From contig JBAXUL010000146.1 of NCBI GenBank assembly GCA_037129695.1, forward strand, positions 1 through 8,497: a stretch of 8,497 nucleotides of DNA. Direction: 5' to 3'. Position 1 is the stretch's first letter. Each line of letters begins with the position of its first letter. Positions 6,069-8,497 of this stretch are shown in pieces. The notes under the pieces were generated by a model. The model was not told the DNA's origin. It worked only from the letters and a program-made list of their open reading frames with translations, and did no database searches. The translations under genes and the position numbers were made by a program. The DNA comes from CAINVV01 sp037129695 (GTDB lineage: Bacteria > Bacteroidota > Bacteroidia > Bacteroidales > Prolixibacteraceae).

Positions 6069-6560
6069 ATGGAGGAGATACAGCTCGAATTTAAAGTCAG
6101 AACTTATCATTCGATCGAGGAATTACCCGAAAACAGACAAAAACTATTGCGTTTGGCCCGGGAGGCAGCCGAACGCGCCTATGCGCCCTACTCAGGCTAT
6201 CGGGTCGGGGCCTCAGTATTGCTAGAAAACGACGAAATTATTACCGGAAACAATCAGGAGAACGCAGCTTATCCTTCAGGCCTTTGCGCCGAAAGAACAG
6301 CCTTATTTTATGCTTCATCCAGGTATCCCGGTGTACCGGTTCGTTCGATCGCTGTTTCAACCTTGTTGAACGAGCCATTGTCCGGCGATTTTGCCAAACC
6401 CTGTGGAGGTTGTCGTCAGGTGATGGCAGAATATGAAGACCTATCGGGAAAGCCCATTGAAATCATTTTGGATGGGAGTTCAGTCATCATGGTAATGGAT
6501 GGCATCGATGCTTTGCTGCCTTTCAGGTTTAAAAAAGAAGCCCTGACAAAAAAAAGATGA
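6069..6560 (+). CDS. cdd: Cytidine deaminase
   Basis: A 163-residue cytosolic enzyme of pyrimidine salvage that converts cytidine and deoxycytidine to uridine and deoxyuridine. The zinc site is complete: C73 and the proton-shuttling E75 in CAERTAL (73-79), and C112 and C115 in PCGGCRQ (111-117). The first ligand is cysteine rather than histidine, as in the short homotetrameric class. Substrate-binding landmarks are YAPYSGYRVGA (38-48) and NNQENAAYPSGL (61-72). The protein is about 30 residues longer than the usual short form of about 130, mostly through an N-terminal extension (1-22). It has its own promoter box and ends at a strong two-way terminator shared with the convergent Spy-like gene. 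Confidence 0.96.
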   Translation: MEEIQLEFKVRTYHSIEELPENRQKLLRLAREAAERAYAPYSGYRVGASVLLENDEIITGNNQENAAYPSGLCAERTALFYASSRYPGVPVRSIAVSTLLNEPLSGDFAKPCGGCRQVMAEYEDLSGKPIEIILDGSSVIMVMDGIDALLPFRFKKEALTKKR

Positions 6561-6609
6561 GTTCAAAAAATATATAGATCAGCACATTCCTAATTTTTCT
6601 GTTCTGCTC

Positions 6610-6660
6610 TAAACATAAAAAAGCCCTTAATGGATAAAATTAAGGGCTTTTTTATGTTTA
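6610..6660. terminator. Perfect 22-bp two-way intrinsic terminator
   Basis: Bases 6610-6631 are the exact reverse complement of 6639-6660, with a 7-base loop (GGATAAA, 6632-6638). The core is GCCCTTAAT paired with ATTAAGGGC, flanked by A6 on the left and T6 on the right. A U-run therefore follows the GC-containing stem in both directions. It lies 49 bases after cdd and 10 bases after the stop of the minus-strand Spy-like gene, so it should end both transcripts. This is the clearest regulatory element in the window. Confidence 0.93.
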
Positions 6661-6670
6661 AAAAGAGGTT

Positions 6671-7048
6671 TTAACGCTGACCACCGCCGTTGGCTTGTCT
6701 TTGTTTGCGCATCTCTTCCTGTGCGGCAGTCATCTTGGCATACTGATCAGGAGTCAAAACACCTTTCAGATCAGCATCCTGTTTGTCTCTAACAGCTTTC
6801 ATCGGCTCGCGTCTTGCTTCACGATCGGTATATTTCTCACGAACAGTTGCCAACTCTTTCGCATATTTAAGGCAAATTGCCTCAACTTTTGCAGTCGTAG
6901 CAGCGTCACAAGATGTAGATTGTTTGATCGATTCTGCCTGGCGTTTGGCCATGTCTTCAGGAGTCATATTCTGCATGCCACCTTGTGCGGCTGCAGTCAT
7001 AACCATCATCCAGATTAAGGATGAAACCAAAAAAAGTTTTTTTAACAT
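6671..7048 (-). CDS. Small secreted Spy/DUF4890-like protein
   Basis: A 125-residue exported protein. Residues 1-21 are a signal peptide (MLKKLFLVSSLIWMMVMTAAA, predicted cut before QGG). The mature part is almost wholly helical, charged and glutamine-rich. A TPEDMAKRQ motif (29-37) and an LTPDQYAKM motif (98-106) resemble the LTxxQ-type repeats of Spy/CpxP-like periplasmic proteins and the DUF4890 group in Bacteroidota. Two cysteines (C47, C59) flank a short helix and could form a disulfide after export. The C-terminus is a flexible GGGQR tail. Spy in E. coli is an ATP-independent periplasmic chaperone induced by envelope stress; a similar role is inference from resemblance. No TAnnTTTG box lies at the usual distance upstream, so another sigma factor is possible. 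It ends at the terminator shared with cdd. Confidence 0.82.
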   Translation of the reverse strand: MLKKLFLVSSLIWMMVMTAAAQGGMQNMTPEDMAKRQAESIKQSTSCDAATTAKVEAICLKYAKELATVREKYTDREARREPMKAVRDKQDADLKGVLTPDQYAKMTAAQEEMRKQRQANGGGQR

Positions 7049-7096
7049 ACTTCTATTTTTTTAAGATTCTACCCTTTGACACATTTCAGTTCAATT

Positions 7097-7106
7097 GGTT
7101 TAAACC
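7097..7106. repeat. 10-bp palindrome upstream of the Spy-like gene
   Basis: GGTTTAAACC is a perfect palindrome 48 bases before the minus-strand ATG at 7048, in the region where that gene's promoter should be. TCAATT occurs on both sides of it (7091-7096 and 7111-7116). It could be an operator for the Spy-like gene; evidence is limited to position and symmetry. Confidence 0.25.
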
Positions 7107-7112
7107 TCTATC

Positions 7113-7268
7113 AATTACAAATTACATCTCCCATTTACAAAAACATTAATATCCTGATTGTTTGATATTTGCATTTTTTTGCCAAGTCAATGGCAAGGCT
7201 TTCCGAACCACAAAATGGAATAATGACCATCTTCTTCCATTTTTAATTTGTAATTTGTAATTTGTAAT
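7113..7268. repeat. Intergenic element with heptamer repeats and inverted ends
   Basis: TAATTTG is repeated in tandem at 7244-7250, 7251-7257 and 7258-7264, followed by a partial TAAT (7265-7268). The left end, AATTACAAATTACA (7113-7126), is the exact reverse complement of 7249-7262, giving 14-bp inverted ends around a 122-base interior. The interior has a 6-bp hairpin, TTGCCA/TGGCAA (7179-7196), and a 9-bp inverted repeat, AAAATGGAA/TTCCATTTT (7212-7243). No coding sequence is visible. It may be a dispersed intergenic or miniature mobile repeat, or simple local repeat expansion. Confidence 0.45.
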
Positions 7269-7281
7269 CGCCTACAGTTGC

Positions 7282-7289
7282 TATTTTTG
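7282..7289 (+). promoter_or_regulatory. -7 promoter element of recR
   Basis: TATTTTTG fits TAnnTTTG and ends 19 bases before the ATG at 7309. TTTG at 7261-7264, inside the last heptamer copy, could serve as the -33 box at 17-base spacing, so the repeat tract may touch the promoter. The sequence before the start codon is A-rich with no Shine-Dalgarno match. Confidence 0.42.
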
Positions 7290-7308
7290 AGAGATATTTA
7301 ACTATAAA

Positions 7309-7932
7309 ATGAACAACGACCAATTTCCTTCCAAATTACTGGAGAATGCTGTCACTGAATTCTCGAGGTTGCCCGGAATCGGAAAAAAAACTGCATTAAG
7401 GCTTGTTTTACATCTGCTCAAAAGGGATCAGGAGGAGGTGCATCGCTTCAGCGAGGCCATTACCCGCCTCAAAGACGAGGTAAGGCACTGCCTGCTCTGT
7501 CACAATATTTCCGATACAGATACCTGTAACATTTGCAGCAACAGTTCACGTGACCACGGTGTGGTATGCGTGGTAGAAAATATCCGTGATGTGATGTCGA
7601 TCGAAAACACCCAGCAATATCGGGGAGTTTATCATGTGCTGGGAGGGATTATCTCGCCCATGGATGGCATCGGTCCCTCCGATCTCGAAATAGAATCTCT
7701 TCTCAAAAGGGTCGAAGAGGGCGGAGTCAGGGAGGTGATTTTCGCACTCAGCACCACCATGGAGGGAGACAGTACCAATTTTTATTTGTTTAAAAAATTG
7801 AATAACAAAAACTTACGAATCACAACTCTTGCGAGAGGAGTATCCGTTGGAGATGAACTGGAATTTACAGATGAACTAACACTTGGGCGGTCAATTATCA
7901 ACCGTCTTTTGTACGAAAATATCATATCCTGA
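7309..7932 (+). CDS. recR: Recombination mediator RecR
   Basis: A 207-residue cytosolic DNA repair protein that works with RecO (and RecF) to load RecA onto SSB-coated single-stranded DNA. Domains appear in the usual order. A helix-hairpin-helix has the signature LPGIGKKTA (21-29). A zinc finger follows with C61, C64, C73 and C76. The Toprim domain (about 84-175) has VVEN (88-91), GGIISPMDGIGPSDL (112-126) and TTMEGDSTNFYL (149-160). The C-terminal segment TLARGVSVGDELEFTDEL (173-190) is the Walker B-like tail of the family. Length is normal (about 200) and no key residue is missing. Its usual neighbour dnaX and the YbaB/EbfC gene are not adjacent here. A GNAT gene follows after 14 bases, probably on the same transcript. 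Confidence 0.97.
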   Translation: MNNDQFPSKLLENAVTEFSRLPGIGKKTALRLVLHLLKRDQEEVHRFSEAITRLKDEVRHCLLCHNISDTDTCNICSNSSRDHGVVCVVENIRDVMSIENTQQYRGVYHVLGGIISPMDGIGPSDLEIESLLKRVEEGGVREVIFALSTTMEGDSTNFYLFKKLNNKNLRITTLARGVSVGDELEFTDELTLGRSIINRLLYENIIS

Positions 7933-7946
7933 CCAACCTAAATACC

Positions 7947-8497
7947 ATGAAGCCATACCTGAAAGACGACCTGATTACCTTGCGTGCTCTGGAGCCTGAA
8001 GACATTGACCTCCTGTACGAATGGGAAAACTGCGAAGAGAACTGGACCGTCAGCAATACGGTCAACCCCTTTTCGAAATATCTGCTGGCGCTGTACATCA
8101 AGAATTCTGACAAAGATATTTATGAGACCCGGCAGTTAAGGATGATGATTGAGACCCTTAACGGGGAAACGGTAGGCGCCATTGACCTGTTTGATTTTGA
8201 TCCATTTCACGAAAGGGTTGGAATCGGAGTACTGATTCACAAAACGGAAAACCGGTCCAAAGGATTTGCTTCTGCAGCCTTGAACCTGATGATCAGCTAC
8301 TGCTTCGAAAAGCTCAACCTTCACCAGATTTATGCCAACATCCTTACCGACAACGATGCAAGCATGAAACTTTTCACCCATGCGGGATTCGTATTGGCCG
8401 GGACTAAGAAAGAGTGGGTGCGTGAGGGAGACAAGTGGAAGGATGAGTACCAGCTGCAACTTTTGAAAAAAGACAGAGGCACGCAATTTTGGGGCTA
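7947..8497 (+). CDS. GNAT family N-acetyltransferase (RimJ/SpeG-like), open at window end
   Basis: An open frame of 183 codons plus two bases, running off the right edge. It begins MKPYLKDDLITLRALEPEDID (1-21), the usual opening of RimJ/RimL/SpeG-type acetyltransferases. The acetyl-CoA binding loop follows: VGIGVLIHKTENRSKGFASA (91-110) with NRSKGFA at 102-108. The late motif NDASMKLFTHAGF (136-148) is also typical. Such enzymes move an acetyl group from acetyl-CoA to an amine on a small molecule or protein N-terminus; the substrate cannot be read from sequence. The last two bases are TA, and the length already matches the family (about 170-185), so the stop is probably completed by the next base. 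It begins 14 bases after recR and has no promoter box of its own, so it is likely co-transcribed. Confidence 0.9.
   Translation, partial: MKPYLKDDLITLRALEPEDIDLLYEWENCEENWTVSNTVNPFSKYLLALYIKNSDKDIYETRQLRMMIETLNGETVGAIDLFDFDPFHERVGIGVLIHKTENRSKGFASAALNLMISYCFEKLNLHQIYANILTDNDASMKLFTHAGFVLAGTKKEWVREGDKWKDEYQLQLLKKDRGTQFWG

Noticed and set aside
5923..6225. 100-codon plus-strand frame before and across the cdd start
   Set aside because: It is in a different frame from cdd, overlaps it by more than half its length and carries the cdd promoter inside it. No family resemblance is seen.
7179..7196. TTGCCA/TGGCAA hairpin as a terminator
   Set aside because: The T-run is before the hairpin on the plus strand and becomes an A-run after it on the minus strand, so neither direction has the U-run an intrinsic terminator needs.
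1..8497. Defence system, CRISPR array, toxin-antitoxin pair, phage or insertion sequence
   Set aside because: All supported genes belong to housekeeping or envelope families. No regularly spaced repeats, transposase, integrase, nuclease pair or tRNA was found on either strand.

Overview
The window reads as a chromosomal housekeeping segment from a member of the Bacteroidota. Four points support this: -7 promoter elements of the Bacteroidota form TAnnTTTG just upstream of several genes; start codons that mostly lack a Shine-Dalgarno sequence; the families present (a START-like/SRPBCC small protein beside an LptF/LptG permease, a fused RibBA, a DUF5522-type small protein, a Spy/DUF4890-like small periplasmic protein); and the Bacteroidota flavour of RecR and Fmt. 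No phage, transposase, CRISPR array, tRNA or rRNA is visible.

Left block (1-4683, all + strand): a START-like protein, an LptF/LptG-family lipopolysaccharide export permease, bifunctional RibBA (riboflavin synthesis), a 60-residue cysteine-rich protein and methionyl-tRNA formyltransferase. A promoter is visible ahead of the START-like gene and a -7 element ahead of lptF/G. None is convincing ahead of ribBA, the small protein or fmt, so these may be read as one transcription unit. At the extreme left edge a minus-strand promoter points out of the window, so the START-like gene is probably divergent from an unseen gene.

Middle block (4684-6660): a secreted glucosaminidase with LysM domains lies on the minus strand, convergent with fmt. 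It is divergent from cytidine deaminase (cdd) across a 312-base gap that holds both genes' promoters and two inverted repeats outside the predicted transcripts.

Right block (6561-8497): cdd and a small minus-strand secreted Spy-like protein converge on a perfect 22-bp inverted repeat that looks like a two-way terminator. A 260-base gap carrying a TAATTTG heptamer tandem repeat and nested inverted repeats separates the Spy-like gene from recR. A GNAT acetyltransferase gene follows recR after 14 bases and is still open at the last base of the window, probably one base short of its stop codon.

Together the genes cover envelope assembly and remodelling (LptF/G, glucosaminidase, Spy-like protein), cofactor and nucleoside metabolism (RibBA, Cdd), translation initiation (Fmt) and DNA repair (RecR). 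I see no clear undescribed multi-gene system. The best leads are the conserved-looking small CC-x3-C-x2-C protein between ribBA and fmt, the long helical insert in the LptF/G permease, and the structured intergenic DNA at 5835-5948 and 7113-7268.
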